Counted from the first letter of the stretch, positions 10,099-19,868 are shown. The stretch: 64,000 nucleotides of DNA from Pseudomonadota bacterium (GCA_023393655.1 JAEWKP010000381.1:5002-69001), one strand, 5' to 3'. Notes: a model not told the origin generated them from the sequence alone. Numbers and translations are program-made.

Positions 10099-11983
10099 CC
10101 TGGAAACGCTCTGCCCAGAGCCCGAGCGACACGATCCGCCAGAGCGTGAAGTCGACCGGCGCGCGCCCGTCGAGCATGTCAGCGGCGAAGAGGCGGGTGC
10201 CGGCCGGGTCGAGAAGGCCCGGCAGGACGCGCAGCGTCCGTTCGACGCCATCCTCGACCAGCCCGCGCAACGGCCCGCGCATCCAGACTGCCTCGGGCGT
10301 GGCGAAGCCGAGCTTGTCGCGGCGCTCGCTGACCCCCCGCGGCAGGATATCGGCCATGGCGCGACGCAGCACGCGCTTAGTGTCGGCGCCGACCAGCTTG
10401 TGCCGATTGCCTAGCGCCAGCGCGAAATCGGCCAGCGGCGGATCGAGGAAGGGCACCCGCGCCTCGATGCCATGGGCCATACTGTTGCGGTCTTCCCAGT
10501 GCAGCAGCATCGGCAGGTTGGATGCGTGGGCCATGACCAAGCAGAGCGAGGCGATGTCGCGCGGCGGCTCGAGCCCCAGCGATGCGGCGGCCGTCTCCAG
10601 CGCCGTCGGCTGCCGGTCCAGCTCCGCCAGCGCCTGCGACGACAGCCAGCCATGCTGGACCTGGCCGCGATGGGTTCGCCGCGCCAGGCCCTTGATGCGG
10701 TCCGGCGCCAGCGAGAAGGCGAGCCGCAGCAGCTGGCCGCCATAGCCCTGTCCGTGCATCTCGCGCCGTGCCGCGATCGTGCGGCCGAGCGTCAGCAAGC
10801 GCGCCGAGCGCGCCAGCTCGGCGAGGTAGATCGGGAAGAAGCTATGATAGCCGGCGAGCAGCTCGTCGGCGCCCTGCCCATCCAGCATCACCTTGACGCC
10901 GGCGGCCCGCGCCGCCTCGAAAACGCACCATTGCGCGAAGATCGAGGTCGAGCCGAAGGGCTCGTCCTGGTGCCAGGTGATGTCCGAAGCGCGTGCGAAG
11001 ACATCCTCGGCGCGCGGGAAGATGAAGTGCGCCTGGGCGCCGGTCTTCGCCACGACCATGTCCATGAACGGCTTCTCGTCCACCGCCTTCTCGGCATAAC
11101 AGGCCGAGACGGTGTGCAACCCCGGCGCGTCCGGCGGCAGCATCGCCGCCATCAGGCAGACGATGGAGGAGGAATCGAGCCCTCCGGACAGGCAGGAGCC
11201 CACGGGCACGTCGGCGCGCAAATGCAGCCTGACCGAGTCGGCGAGGAGATCGCGGAAGCGCTCGGCCGCGGCCCGTTCGTCGATCTCGCCGAGCGCAGGT
11301 ATCGCAACCGCATGCCAGCGCACGATCCTGGGTTCGCTCGCCCCTGGGCCGCGCGCCGGGACGGTGCAGCATTCGCCGCCGCGCAATTGCCGGATGCCCT
11401 GGAACAGCGTCTCGGCCGTGTGGTCCGACATGCCGCCGGAAAGGAAATCATGCGCCCGTGCGAGGTTGACGCGACGCACCCCTCCCGGCAGGTCGAGCAG
11501 TTGCTTGATCTCGGAAGCGAAGGCGACGCCGCCCAGCAGCGCGGTCAGGTAGAGCGGCTTGATCCCGTAGCGGTCGCGCGCCGCGAACAGGACCTTGTCG
11601 CGGTCGTCCCAGATCAGGAAAGCGAACATGCCGCGCAGGCGCGGCAGGCAGTCGGCGCCCCAGAGCATGTAGCAGCGCAGCAGGACCTCGGAATCCGACT
11701 CGCTGACGAAGGTCTCGCCGCGCGCCCGCAATTCGTCGCGCAGCTCGATGTAATTGTAGATCTCGCCGTTGAAGACTAGGTGATAGCGCCCGGACGCATC
11801 CGCCATCGGCTGCAGGCCCGCATCCGAAACGTCGATGATCGCCAGCCGCCTGTGGCCGAGCGCGACCGGCCCGGCCGGGCTCCCATATTCCTGCCAGCCG
11901 CGGCCGTCCGGGCCGCGATGCGTTACCATGTCGATACGTTCCGGCGTGACCGGAAGCCCGACCGACGCGAAGAGGCCGCACAT
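10085..11983 (-). CDS. asnB: Asparagine-synthase-type amidotransferase, paralogue 1
   Basis: Class II glutamine amidotransferase joined to an AsnB synthetase domain, 632 residues. Cys2 (MCGLFASVG) is the glutaminase nucleophile; HRGPDG, LGHRRLAIID and FNGEIYNYIELR follow. The synthetase domain has the ATP pyrophosphatase loop SGGLDSSS and the later LDGQGADELLAGY. Family members adenylate a carboxylate and replace it with an amide. Inside O-antigen loci such proteins are known or proposed to amidate hexuronic acids (WbqG, WbpS and WbmE-type cases). Given the adjacent diacetamido-uronate genes, that is likelier here than asparagine synthesis. Last gene of the long - arm. Confidence 0.88.
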   Translation of the reverse strand: MCGLFASVGLPVTPERIDMVTHRGPDGRGWQEYGSPAGPVALGHRRLAIIDVSDAGLQPMADASGRYHLVFNGEIYNYIELRDELRARGETFVSESDSEVLLRCYMLWGADCLPRLRGMFAFLIWDDRDKVLFAARDRYGIKPLYLTALLGGVAFASEIKQLLDLPGGVRRVNLARAHDFLSGGMSDHTAETLFQGIRQLRGGECCTVPARGPGASEPRIVRWHAVAIPALGEIDERAAAERFRDLLADSVRLHLRADVPVGSCLSGGLDSSSIVCLMAAMLPPDAPGLHTVSACYAEKAVDEKPFMDMVVAKTGAQAHFIFPRAEDVFARASDITWHQDEPFGSTSIFAQWCVFEAARAAGVKVMLDGQGADELLAGYHSFFPIYLAELARSARLLTLGRTIAARREMHGQGYGGQLLRLAFSLAPDRIKGLARRTHRGQVQHGWLSSQALAELDRQPTALETAAASLGLEPPRDIASLCLVMAHASNLPMLLHWEDRNSMAHGIEARVPFLDPPLADFALALGNRHKLVGADTKRVLRRAMADILPRGVSERRDKLGFATPEAVWMRGPLRGLVEDGVERTLRVLPGLLDPAGTRLFAADMLDGRAPVDFTLWRIVSLGLWAERFQVSQG

Positions 11984-12019
11984 CAGTTCGCTCCTGCTTT
12001 TCCGGCTGCCCCGGTCCCG

Positions 12020-13069
12020 TCAGCCCCGATGCGCCCTGATCGCATCGAGCACCGCTTCGGCAGCCTGCCCCGTGCCATAATCGGCAATGTCGGATCGTGG
12101 CTTCCAGTCCGCTGTGGTCCAGAGACGGTTCCAGCCATGCTCGAGCGTCTCGGTCCACTCAGTTTCGTCGCGGAGTGTCACGCAGGGCCGGCGCGCGAAA
12201 TAGGCTTCCTTCTGGAGACCGCCTGAATCCGTCAGCACCACCTTCGCGCCGTCGAGCAGGCGAACCATGTCGATATACCCCACCGGATCGATCGTACGGA
12301 TCGAGCCCAGCTGCGTGCCGCTGCGCGCAATCGCCTGTTTCGTGCGCGGGTGAACGGGGAGGATGACGGGCAGGCCGGCGGCGGTCTCGGCGATCGCGTT
12401 CATCACCGCCTGCAAGCGTGCCGGATCGTCGGTGTTCTCGGCCCTGTGCACCGTCGCCAGCGCAAAGTCGCCCTCGCTCAGCCCGTGATCGGCGAGGATG
12501 GTCGACATATCGCGCGAACGCCTCTGCGCGTGCAGCATCGCATCGTACATGACATCGCCGACATGATGGACACCGCGCGTGATGCCCTCGGCCTCGAGAT
12601 TGCGAACGCCGGTCATCGTCGGGCTCAGCAGCAATGCCGAGACGTGATCGGTCAGGACGCGGTTGACCTCCTCCGGCATGCGCCGGTTGAACGAGCGCAG
12701 GCCGGCTTCGACATGGACGACCGGGATATGCAGCTTGGCCGCGGCCAGCGCCCCCGCCAGGGTCGAGTTGGTGTCGCCATAGACCAGCACCCAGTCCGGC
12801 TTGCGCTCGATCAGGCAGGTCTCGATGCCGGCCAGCATATGGCCCGTCATCGCGCCATGCGTGCCGCCATGGATGGCGAGGTTGACCTCCGGCTTACCGA
12901 TCTCCAGCTCGCGGAAGAACACATCCGACATCATTTCATCGAAGTGCTGGCCGGTGTGGACCATAATCTCGCTGAAATCAGCACTGGCGCGGATGGCGCG
13001 GCTGACGGCAGCGGCCTTGATGAATTGCGGGCGCGCACCGACAACGGTGAGGATCGTGGTTTTCGTCAT
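12020..13069 (-). CDS. wbpI: UDP-2,3-diacetamido-glucuronate 2-epimerase (WbpI type)
   Basis: Non-hydrolysing UDP-N-acetylglucosamine 2-epimerase fold, 349 residues. It shows VGARPQFIKAAAVSRA at the start, VHTGQHFDEMMSDVFF, VYGDTNSTLAGALAA, HVEAGLRSFNRRMPEEVNR and the late TDSGGLQKEAYF motif. WecB and WbpI share these motifs, but the complete WbpA-B-D-E set upstream makes UDP-diNAc-glucuronate the likely substrate, giving UDP-ManNAc3NAcA. It sits in the other arm from its pathway partners. Its ATG overlaps the stop of the preceding glycosyltransferase (TGA at 13069-13071). Confidence 0.88.
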   Translation of the reverse strand: MTKTTILTVVGARPQFIKAAAVSRAIRASADFSEIMVHTGQHFDEMMSDVFFRELEIGKPEVNLAIHGGTHGAMTGHMLAGIETCLIERKPDWVLVYGDTNSTLAGALAAAKLHIPVVHVEAGLRSFNRRMPEEVNRVLTDHVSALLLSPTMTGVRNLEAEGITRGVHHVGDVMYDAMLHAQRRSRDMSTILADHGLSEGDFALATVHRAENTDDPARLQAVMNAIAETAAGLPVILPVHPRTKQAIARSGTQLGSIRTIDPVGYIDMVRLLDGAKVVLTDSGGLQKEAYFARRPCVTLRDETEWTETLEHGWNRLWTTADWKPRSDIADYGTGQAAEAVLDAIRAHRG

Positions 13070-14271
13070 CAGGATTTTCCGGTCTGGGCATCTTTGGCCC
13101 GGCTGATCCGCACGGACTGGTAATCGGCCAGGGTCTGGGCTGCAAGCCGCCGCGGATCATGCCAGCGCTCGACGAAGGCGCGAGCCTCCAGCCCCCTCGC
13201 ATGAAGCTCGAACCGTGGCATGGTGACGACGCTTCGCATCGTATCGAGGATGGTGGCGGGCCGGGCGCCGATGACGGGGAGCTCCGCCTTCAGGTCATGA
13301 TCGAGGAAGCCGAGATCCCCCTCACGCAGATAGGCGATGAGGGGTTTGCCGAGAGACATCGCCTCGACGCCGAACCCGCCATACCAGCCCGCGAGCAACT
13401 GATCGATGATGACGTCCGCCGAAGCATAGGCTTGAAGCGCCTGCGCGCGCGGCAGACCCTCGACGAGGCGCAACTCGAAGGCATAGCCCTCCGCCTTAAG
13501 CGCCTCCGCGGCTGCCAGCACGAACTCGGTGCCCTTGGCACCGCGATGGCTGGGCGCATGCAGGAAGACCAGCGAGCGCTGAGAGTCGGGCATAGGCGGC
13601 GCCGCCACGACGCTGAAGGGATCGAAGCTGGCATAGGGCTGAAAGCGCGCCTGCTTGGGCAGGACATGCAGCAGATCGGGGTTCAAGGCATAATGCAGCG
13701 TTGCATGGCGCGCGAAAGCCGCAATGGCCCGGCGCTTCCATTGATCGGAGTTCAGGGGATAGTACTCGTCCTTCACCGCATCGGCGATCGAGATGTCGAA
13801 CAGCTCCAGCGATCGGTCGCGCTGGCGCGCATCGTCGCCCTGCCAGGTCACGGCGAGCGTCTTGCCCATCGCGGCCAGCAGCGGCAGATCCTTCAACCAG
13901 ACCGCCCGGCAATAGAGGCGCCAGATCATCTCGAGAGGCTTCCGCCGCCGCACCGGTCGCAGAGACGGATAGGCATTGGGCACAAGGCAGCTCTGGCCGA
14001 ACGAGAAATGGACCACGTCAGCCCAGCTCATGGCGCGGAAAAGCAGGCGCCAGCGCGCCTTCTCGCGGGCGACGATCGACGGGGAGGGTGGCGCCAGCAC
14101 CTCGTCCGCCGGGAAGCCGAGGGCCGTCTCTTCCAGAACGACGCAGCGGCTGTCGGCGCCGAGCTCCCGTTGTGCCGCCGCCAGCTGGGCCGACTGACCC
14201 GCGACATTCCAGGGGCAATGCAGCACACGCAGCGGCCGCTCGCGGGGTCCGGACAGCTGGGTCTCGGCCAT
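13069..14271 (-). CDS. Glycosyltransferase without the cysteine cluster of its relatives
   Basis: A 400-residue GT-B protein similar along its length to the gene at 21600-22694. Shared features are LHxPxNVxGQ near the N-terminus, VIDQLLAGWYGGFGVEAMSLGKPLIAYLRE in broken form, and FVERWHDPxxxA at the end. Where the relative has QGCDAR followed by three more cysteines, this one has QGDDAR and no cysteines, so a putative metal site is absent or lost. The donor-site segment LHAPSHRGAKGTEFVL is intact. Start and stop couple tightly to neighbours: 8 bp after the upstream gene, 1-base overlap with wbpI. Specificity is unknown. Confidence 0.78.
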   Translation of the reverse strand: MAETQLSGPRERPLRVLHCPWNVAGQSAQLAAAQRELGADSRCVVLEETALGFPADEVLAPPSPSIVAREKARWRLLFRAMSWADVVHFSFGQSCLVPNAYPSLRPVRRRKPLEMIWRLYCRAVWLKDLPLLAAMGKTLAVTWQGDDARQRDRSLELFDISIADAVKDEYYPLNSDQWKRRAIAAFARHATLHYALNPDLLHVLPKQARFQPYASFDPFSVVAAPPMPDSQRSLVFLHAPSHRGAKGTEFVLAAAEALKAEGYAFELRLVEGLPRAQALQAYASADVIIDQLLAGWYGGFGVEAMSLGKPLIAYLREGDLGFLDHDLKAELPVIGARPATILDTMRSVVTMPRFELHARGLEARAFVERWHDPRRLAAQTLADYQSVRISRAKDAQTGKS

Positions 14272-14279
14272 GCGCCTGG

Positions 14280-15155
14280 TCAGCGCTCGCTCGCCACCGT
14301 GGCGGCGATCCCGTCAGCAAAGCTGCGGAAACGGGACAGGTCATATTGCCCGCCGAGCTTCGTTAGCGAAGGCACCAGGCTCGGCGCGCTCATCTCCTTG
14401 CGCTCGAAGCGCGGCTCGGAGCCCAGAGCCATACCGATCCCGCGAGCAACCTCCTCGACGCTCAGCACCTCCGGCGAGGCGACGTTGAACGTGCCCGCCC
14501 AGCTCTCGTCGATGGCGGCGAGCAGGACACTGCAGATATCGTCGACATATGTCGGCGTGAACCGCATCCCGCTGCCGGACCAGGGCAGCGTCACGGCTTC
14601 GCCGCGCCGGATGCGTCCAATCAGGTCCGGGATCAGGCGTGCGGTCTGTCCGGGCCCGTATGGCGCGAAGAGCCGCAAAATCGACACTGGAAAGAGTGTC
14701 GAATAGGGCCTGGCGAGCATTTCCGAGGCCAGTTTCGTCGCGCCGAGATTGCCCAACGGGGCCAGCGCACCACCTTCCTCCAGTGGCCCCACGAATGGCT
14801 CATATACCGTGCCGCTGGACACCATGCAGAAGCGCGACACGCGCGCAGCCGCTGCCGCCAGCAGCAGCTCATGAGCGCCCATGACATTGACGGCGAACAT
14901 TTCGGCCGCATCGCCCGGGAAGGCGCGGTACGAACGCGATTGTGCGAGATGGGCTACGGCGTCGACATCGTCCGGCAAGGTCAGCGGATCGCCCGATCCG
15001 AGCGCATGGACGAGAAGGCCGCTACCCGGCGGTGCAGATGCAGCGCCGCGTACCAGCGCGGTCACTCGATGTCCCTGCGCGACGAGGCGACGCGCCAGCG
15101 CATGGCCGACGAAGCCTGAGGCCCCCGTCAGCAGGACATGAAGACCCTGCGCCAT
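14280..15155 (-). CDS. SDR-family epimerase-like protein lacking the catalytic tyrosine
   Basis: A 291-residue extended SDR. The NAD(P) motif GASGFVG lies at about 11-17, followed by the strand that lines up with HLA (AHLAQSRS), a serine-rich MVSSGTVYEP, and LRLFAPYGPGQ. The normal YxxxK pair reads LGATK: the tyrosine position is Leu (codon CTC) while the lysine is kept. That should abolish classical epimerase or reductase chemistry, so it may be a binding or regulatory protein or use another acid. The neighbours are a methyltransferase 4 bp upstream and a glycosyltransferase 8 bp downstream. The frame is otherwise intact, so it is not an obvious pseudogene. Confidence 0.75.
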   Translation of the reverse strand: MAQGLHVLLTGASGFVGHALARRLVAQGHRVTALVRGAASAPPGSGLLVHALGSGDPLTLPDDVDAVAHLAQSRSYRAFPGDAAEMFAVNVMGAHELLLAAAAARVSRFCMVSSGTVYEPFVGPLEEGGALAPLGNLGATKLASEMLARPYSTLFPVSILRLFAPYGPGQTARLIPDLIGRIRRGEAVTLPWSGSGMRFTPTYVDDICSVLLAAIDESWAGTFNVASPEVLSVEEVARGIGMALGSEPRFERKEMSAPSLVPSLTKLGGQYDLSRFRSFADGIAATVASER

Positions 15156-15159
15156 GGCG

Positions 15160-16284
15160 TCAGACAGGCTTCGTGACGAGGACGGAAATGCCGTTGGGAT
15201 TGGCGTCGTTGACCTGCCACTCCCTGGCCCCGAGATCGCGCAGCCAACCCTCGACCTCGTCCTGCGTATGCTGCCAGGCGTTGTGGGGGTGGTACCAGTC
15301 GAAATTGACCATGTTGTTGGTCTCGTAGTCGAAGGCCTCGTTCCAGAAGCACTTCAGGAAATTGTAGTAGATCAGCCGCTGGACATCATGCGTGCCGGCG
15401 GGAATGCCGAGCACCGGAATGGGCTTCTCCAGCGTGATCTTGGCGTTGAGGCGCGAGAGCTCACGGCCAAGCTCCGTGATCCCCTCGCAGGCCGCGTAGC
15501 ACTCGTCCGGTGACAGCGGCATGAAATTCTTGCGGATATGCTCGTCGGCGAACACGCGCGAGGCGCCCATTTTCTTGTAGACGTAGAAAAAGAACTGCCC
15601 GCCCGGCTGGAGCTTGCGGTAGAGCGCCTCCACCGCCAGCCTTGTGTCGGGCGTGTGGTGCAGCACGCCGTCGGCGATGATGAAGTCGAAATAATCGTCC
15701 GGGAAAGGCGCTTCCATCAGATCGGCCTGCACCACGGTGCAGTTCGGCAGGTCGCGCGTATTGCCGAAGGTGGTCATCGCCGCTGCGGAGATGTCGAGCG
15801 CGAACACCTCGCCCGCGGTCTGCTCCGCCATGAAGCGCGCATTGAAGCCGGAGCCCGGCCCGCATTCCAGGATGCGCTTGCGCTTGGCGTGGAAAGCCTT
15901 GAGTTCCTCCAGGCTGCCCAGGTTGAACTTCTTCATGAACCAGCCGTAGAGAAACTCCTGATGCTGCGGCTCGAGGCCGTAGTTCTTGAAGCGCGTCCAC
16001 TTGTCCGAAAAAGTCTCGTTGGTCTTGGCCTGTTCCGAGGCCGCCGCGCGCGCCTGGGTGGCATGCAGCGTCAGACCGTGCTTCGCCGCGAAATCCGAAA
16101 GATCCTGCTGCAGGACGCCCGTCAGGAAAGACGGCACACCGTCGATGATCGGAATCCAGCGGCCGTCGGGCGCTCGCAAAACGCCTTCCAGGATGTGCTC
16201 GCCTTCTTGGCGGAATGCCTCAAGCAGAAGCCCCCCCTTCGGGTATCCAACCGGCTGGAGTTGGCTGACGATCGACGAACGCAA
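15160..16284 (-). CDS. SAM-dependent methyltransferase with Trm112-like N-terminus
   Basis: Class I methyltransferase of 374 residues. Residues ~25-60 (LEGVLRAPDGRWIPIIDGVPSFL) resemble the Trm112/Zn-ribbon-like leader seen in many sugar-cluster methyltransferases, but without its cysteines. The SAM-binding motif is ILECGPGSGFNARFMAE; post-motif features are FALDISAAAM, VVQADLMEAPFPDDYFDFI and DGVLHHTPDT. An in-frame TGA 18 bases upstream leaves only TTG at 16284 as a sensible start, preceded by an AGAGGGA ribosome site. A 156-bp gap separates it from the upstream glycosyltransferase, so it may have its own promoter. The acceptor, probably a sugar, is unknown. Confidence 0.8.
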   Translation of the reverse strand: MRSSIVSQLQPVGYPKGGLLLEAFRQEGEHILEGVLRAPDGRWIPIIDGVPSFLTGVLQQDLSDFAAKHGLTLHATQARAAASEQAKTNETFSDKWTRFKNYGLEPQHQEFLYGWFMKKFNLGSLEELKAFHAKRKRILECGPGSGFNARFMAEQTAGEVFALDISAAAMTTFGNTRDLPNCTVVQADLMEAPFPDDYFDFIIADGVLHHTPDTRLAVEALYRKLQPGGQFFFYVYKKMGASRVFADEHIRKNFMPLSPDECYAACEGITELGRELSRLNAKITLEKPIPVLGIPAGTHDVQRLIYYNFLKCFWNEAFDYETNNMVNFDWYHPHNAWQHTQDEVEGWLRDLGAREWQVNDANPNGISVLVTKPV

Positions 16285-16440
16285 GGCTGGTCCCTCTTGG
16301 CTTCAGTAGACGTAGGTCGCGGTTGTCCTAGACGATGATCCTCGAAAGGGAAATCAGCTTTTCCGTTCTCCTGACGGCCCTTTCGCCGTGGAACCGCCAT
16401 GCGGCCCTTTTTTCACCGCGCGGCAGCGCCTTTGGGTGCG

Positions 16441-17973
16441 TCAGGTCAGCAGCCTGCGATAGGCCTGCGCCTGCAGCGAGATGATTCGGCTGGCGGAATG
16501 GAAGTCGGCAATCCAGGACGCACCGCGCGCGCCCAGCCCGGCCGCGTCCTTCGCATCGGCCGCAACTTGTCTCAGCCCGGCCGCGATCTGCTCGTGCGAG
16601 TTCGCAACGATCAGCGGCGGCGCCTTGCCGAAAAACCGTTCGGCTGCCGGCACGTCGAGTGCATTCAGCACGCGCCGGCCGAGCGCAAGAGCCTCGAAGG
16701 TGACGCCGCCGAAGGCGGGGAGAGCGAACTGATCAATAACAAGGTGGCTCGTCAGATAGTGGCGCCACAGTTCCGGCTTCTGCATAGGCTCGACCCAGCG
16801 CAGTCGGGACGCGAGACCGAGTTCGGCAGCGAGAGCTTCCGTCGCGGCTATGTCGCGCCCCCAGCGCACCGCAACGATCTCGAAATTGCCCCCCTCCTCC
16901 GCCAGCAAGGCCGCAGCGCGCAGGAAACGGTCATTGCCTTTGGATAGATTGGGATCGCCGTCCAGCCAATCCTGCCGCGCCGGTGCGAAGAAGCGCAACA
17001 TCTCCTCCGGAGGGCGCAGATCGCCATGGATCACGGCGAAATCTCGCAGCCTCTGATCATCGAAAGCGTGCGGCAGCGGCACGATCCGCGTGCTTTCAAT
17101 GCCGAGACGGTCGGCGGCTGCGAGGCAGTCCAGATTTGTCACCAGAACCTGATCAGCCATGCCGAAACACAGCGCCGTCGCGCGCCCGGTCGGATTTTTC
17201 TCGAAAGGCAAGCTGCGCAGCGTGCCGTGCTCGTAGGCAGCATAGCGCCGGCCGGCGAGCAACGGCCATAACCCATCGAGCGCATAACCCTGGATCACGT
17301 CGTAGCGCGCGAGCAAGGGCGCGAGATGTCTGAAGCGCTCCCAGTAGTAGTCCAAATCGCCCCGCTCAGCGGGGAATGCCGCCACGCCGCGGCGTTCGCC
17401 CCACATCCGCGTCAAATCGGCAAAGTCGAGCCCACCCGCTGCTCGCGCCTGCCGCTCCGGCTCGTCGGCATTTCGGCCGAGGCGCTGCTCGAGCTTCTTG
17501 CGCTCATAGGCGAGCTTCCAACCAATCTTGTGCCGAAACAGCTCGGTCCGCGCTCGAAATGATCGCGAGCAGCGCACGAAGCGCTGATGATCGAGCTTGC
17601 GCCAGAGGCGGTCCGCCTCCGCCGAGCCTTCAATCTCGGCTGCGAGATAGCGGCAGCAATCAGCGATTGGACCGGAGGCGAACCAGCGGGGCCGCTGGTA
17701 GCCATTCAAGTCGACGCTGTGCCAGTCCGGGAAGGAGGGATCGGCGGGCGCCGTCTCGAAGCTTGCCTCCTCCCATTCAGGAGTCGCCATGATGTGGTAG
17801 TAGTCGAAGGACAGCACATCGGCTGCGATGCCATGGGCGCGCTGAATTCGTGCGTTGTTGAAGGCATTGTTGGCGATGTTGCCGATGTGCAGAACGCGGA
17901 GCGGCCGGCCAAGCCGTGCTTGCCGCTCCGCCAGCCAGTCCAGCGCATTCTCCCGGACCTCGCCGCCGATCAT
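16441..17973 (-). CDS. Probable glycosyltransferase, GT-B fold
   Basis: A 510-residue protein read from the ATG at 17973, which overlaps the stop of the amidotransferase gene. The open frame upstream to 18327 lies inside that gene and is discarded. RVLHIGNIANNAFNNARIQRAHG resembles the first strand and helix of GT-B enzymes; a donor-type domain follows with PLPHAFDDQRLRDF, LSKGNDRFLRAAALLAEEG and FGGVTFEALALGRRVLNA. The C-terminal third fits GT4. The middle (~150-260) is a basic stretch with no recognised motif and probably part of an enlarged acceptor domain. The donor sugar is unknown. Confidence 0.7.
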   Translation of the reverse strand: MIGGEVRENALDWLAERQARLGRPLRVLHIGNIANNAFNNARIQRAHGIAADVLSFDYYHIMATPEWEEASFETAPADPSFPDWHSVDLNGYQRPRWFASGPIADCCRYLAAEIEGSAEADRLWRKLDHQRFVRCSRSFRARTELFRHKIGWKLAYERKKLEQRLGRNADEPERQARAAGGLDFADLTRMWGERRGVAAFPAERGDLDYYWERFRHLAPLLARYDVIQGYALDGLWPLLAGRRYAAYEHGTLRSLPFEKNPTGRATALCFGMADQVLVTNLDCLAAADRLGIESTRIVPLPHAFDDQRLRDFAVIHGDLRPPEEMLRFFAPARQDWLDGDPNLSKGNDRFLRAAALLAEEGGNFEIVAVRWGRDIAATEALAAELGLASRLRWVEPMQKPELWRHYLTSHLVIDQFALPAFGGVTFEALALGRRVLNALDVPAAERFFGKAPPLIVANSHEQIAAGLRQVAADAKDAAGLGARGASWIADFHSASRIISLQAQAYRRLLT

Positions 17974-19868
17974 ATGCGGTGGCGCGGGTCGAGCGGCTGG
18001 CCGACATCGCCGCCATAAACCCCGAAGCTCTCGCACCAGGCGTCGAAGGACAGCAGCGACCAGATGAGCGGCAGTCGATTCTGGGCACCGCTCATATGGG
18101 ATTCGATCGCCTGCGCGACAAAGGCCGGGTCGAAGACGCCGCGCGCCGCGATCCGATCTGGCGACAGCACCTTGCGCACGAAGGGTTGCAACGCACCGCG
18201 ATACCAGGAGGCGTCGGGAGGGCCGAAACCCATCTTCGGCTTGTCGGCGATCTGCGGCGGCACCCAGCCGCGGATCGCATCGCGGAAAGCGATCTTGCCT
18301 GTCTGTCCGTCGGTGAGCAGGTCCCAATCATAGGTCAGCGCGGTATCGATCACCTCGTTGTCGAGGAGTGGCACACGCGTCTCCAGCCCATGCGCCATCG
18401 ACAACTTGTCCTCGACCATCAGCAGGCCGGCCAGATAAGTCTTGGCGTCGATGTAGAGCAGCCTGTCCCAGATATGATCTGATGGGCAAGCCTCCAGGAT
18501 GCTCCGCATCTCGAGCTCAAGCGAATAGCCATCGGCCGCCGCGCGAAACTCGGGTCTCAGCGCCTGCTCGATCTCGTGATTGCCAACGGGGTAGCTGTAG
18601 ATTGCCTGCATCCGAAGGAACGCGTCGGCGCCAGCGTCCGAGACCTGCCCGTGGTTTCGCCCGAGCAGTCGGTCGAGCCAGGATCGCGCAGACGCGCCTT
18701 CCCGCGGGAAGGGGCGTCGGATGTATTCGTAGCGCGAGACGTAGCCCCCCAGAATCTCGTCGCCGCCGCAGCCGGAAAGGACGACCTTACTGTCGGCCGC
18801 AACCCTCTCGGCGATCAGGTAATTCACATAGGCCATGCCCATACGCGGTTCTTCCAACGCCGAGACTGTGCGATGGAGCGAGGTGGTCAGTGCGAGCTGT
18901 GGCAGTTCGAGCTCGACGTGCTCGATTCCAAGATCGGCCGCGACCAGCCGTGAGAATTCGCGCTCATCGACGATTTTGTCGTCGCCGACCTGGTCGAGGT
19001 TGAAGATGCAGGAATAGGCCCGCACGCCAGGATCCTCGCGATGGGCTCCAGCTACGATCGAGCTCGAATCGATACCCCCGGAGAGATACCCCATCACCGG
19101 CACATCCGCCGCAAGCTGGCGCCGGATAGCGCCCTGCAGCACCTCGTGCAACTCCGCCGCCGCATCGGTCCGCCGCATCTTGCGACGGTTGAAGGTGATG
19201 TCCCAATACTGCCGGCTGCGCCGTCCGGCGGGCTCGTCGATAAAGATATGGCCAGCCTCAAGCAGCCTGATGCCTTTGAACAGCGAGCGCCCCCGCCAAA
19301 CGTTCTGCTGAAGGAAGTACGCGTAGACAGACTGATGGTCGGGCGCGACCGGCACTAGGCCTGAAGCGTGGATGCCGCGGATCTCGGAACTGAAGACGAC
19401 AGTGCCGTCGGCGAGCTCGGCCAGATAGAGCGGTTTGATGCCGAGCCGGTCGCGACCCAGCATCAGCCGGCGCTGGCGCGTGTCCCAGACGGCGAAGGCG
19501 AACATGCCGTTCAGCCGCTCGGCAAGCTGCTCACCCCACTCTTCATAGCCGTGCACCAGAACCTCGGTGTCGGAATGGTCGCTGGCGAAGCGGTGGCCGT
19601 TCGCCTCAAGCTCCTTGCGCAGCTGAACGTGGTTGTAGATCTCGCCGTTGAAGATGACGTGGACCGTGCCGTCCTCGTTCGCCATCGGCTGGTGGCCACC
19701 GGCGATGTCGACGATCGAGAGCCGGCGAAATCCAAGCTCGACATCGGGGCTGGACCAGAAGCCGGCATCGTCAGGCCCACGGTGGACGATGGCGTCGGCC
19801 ATGCCGACAATGCGCTGGGAGGCGTCCCCAAGCCTGCCGCGGTGGAGAATTCCGAGGATACCGCACAT
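17970..19868 (-). CDS. asnB: Asparagine-synthase-type amidotransferase, paralogue 2
   Basis: A 632-residue class II amidotransferase/AsnB protein. The start at 19868 puts Cys2 (MCGILGILHRG) in place as glutaminase nucleophile; an in-frame extension to 19985 would bury that cysteine and is rejected. Motifs: HRGPDDAG, LGFRRLSIVD, FNGEIYNHVQLR, pyrophosphatase loop SGGIDSSS, and SGCGGDEILGGY. The C-terminus has EDKLSMAHGLETRVPLLDNE, the standard AsnB signature. As with the other paralogues, uronic-acid amidation is the context-based guess. It is followed, with stop/start overlap, by the glycosyltransferase at 16441-17973. Confidence 0.88.
   Translation of the reverse strand: MCGILGILHRGRLGDASQRIVGMADAIVHRGPDDAGFWSSPDVELGFRRLSIVDIAGGHQPMANEDGTVHVIFNGEIYNHVQLRKELEANGHRFASDHSDTEVLVHGYEEWGEQLAERLNGMFAFAVWDTRQRRLMLGRDRLGIKPLYLAELADGTVVFSSEIRGIHASGLVPVAPDHQSVYAYFLQQNVWRGRSLFKGIRLLEAGHIFIDEPAGRRSRQYWDITFNRRKMRRTDAAAELHEVLQGAIRRQLAADVPVMGYLSGGIDSSSIVAGAHREDPGVRAYSCIFNLDQVGDDKIVDEREFSRLVAADLGIEHVELELPQLALTTSLHRTVSALEEPRMGMAYVNYLIAERVAADSKVVLSGCGGDEILGGYVSRYEYIRRPFPREGASARSWLDRLLGRNHGQVSDAGADAFLRMQAIYSYPVGNHEIEQALRPEFRAAADGYSLELEMRSILEACPSDHIWDRLLYIDAKTYLAGLLMVEDKLSMAHGLETRVPLLDNEVIDTALTYDWDLLTDGQTGKIAFRDAIRGWVPPQIADKPKMGFGPPDASWYRGALQPFVRKVLSPDRIAARGVFDPAFVAQAIESHMSGAQNRLPLIWSLLSFDAWCESFGVYGGDVGQPLDPRHRI

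Noticed and set aside
16374..16400. Small hairpin followed by TTTTTT on + near 16.4 kb
   Set aside because: Four-bp stem only, and it points away from the - strand genes it would have to terminate.
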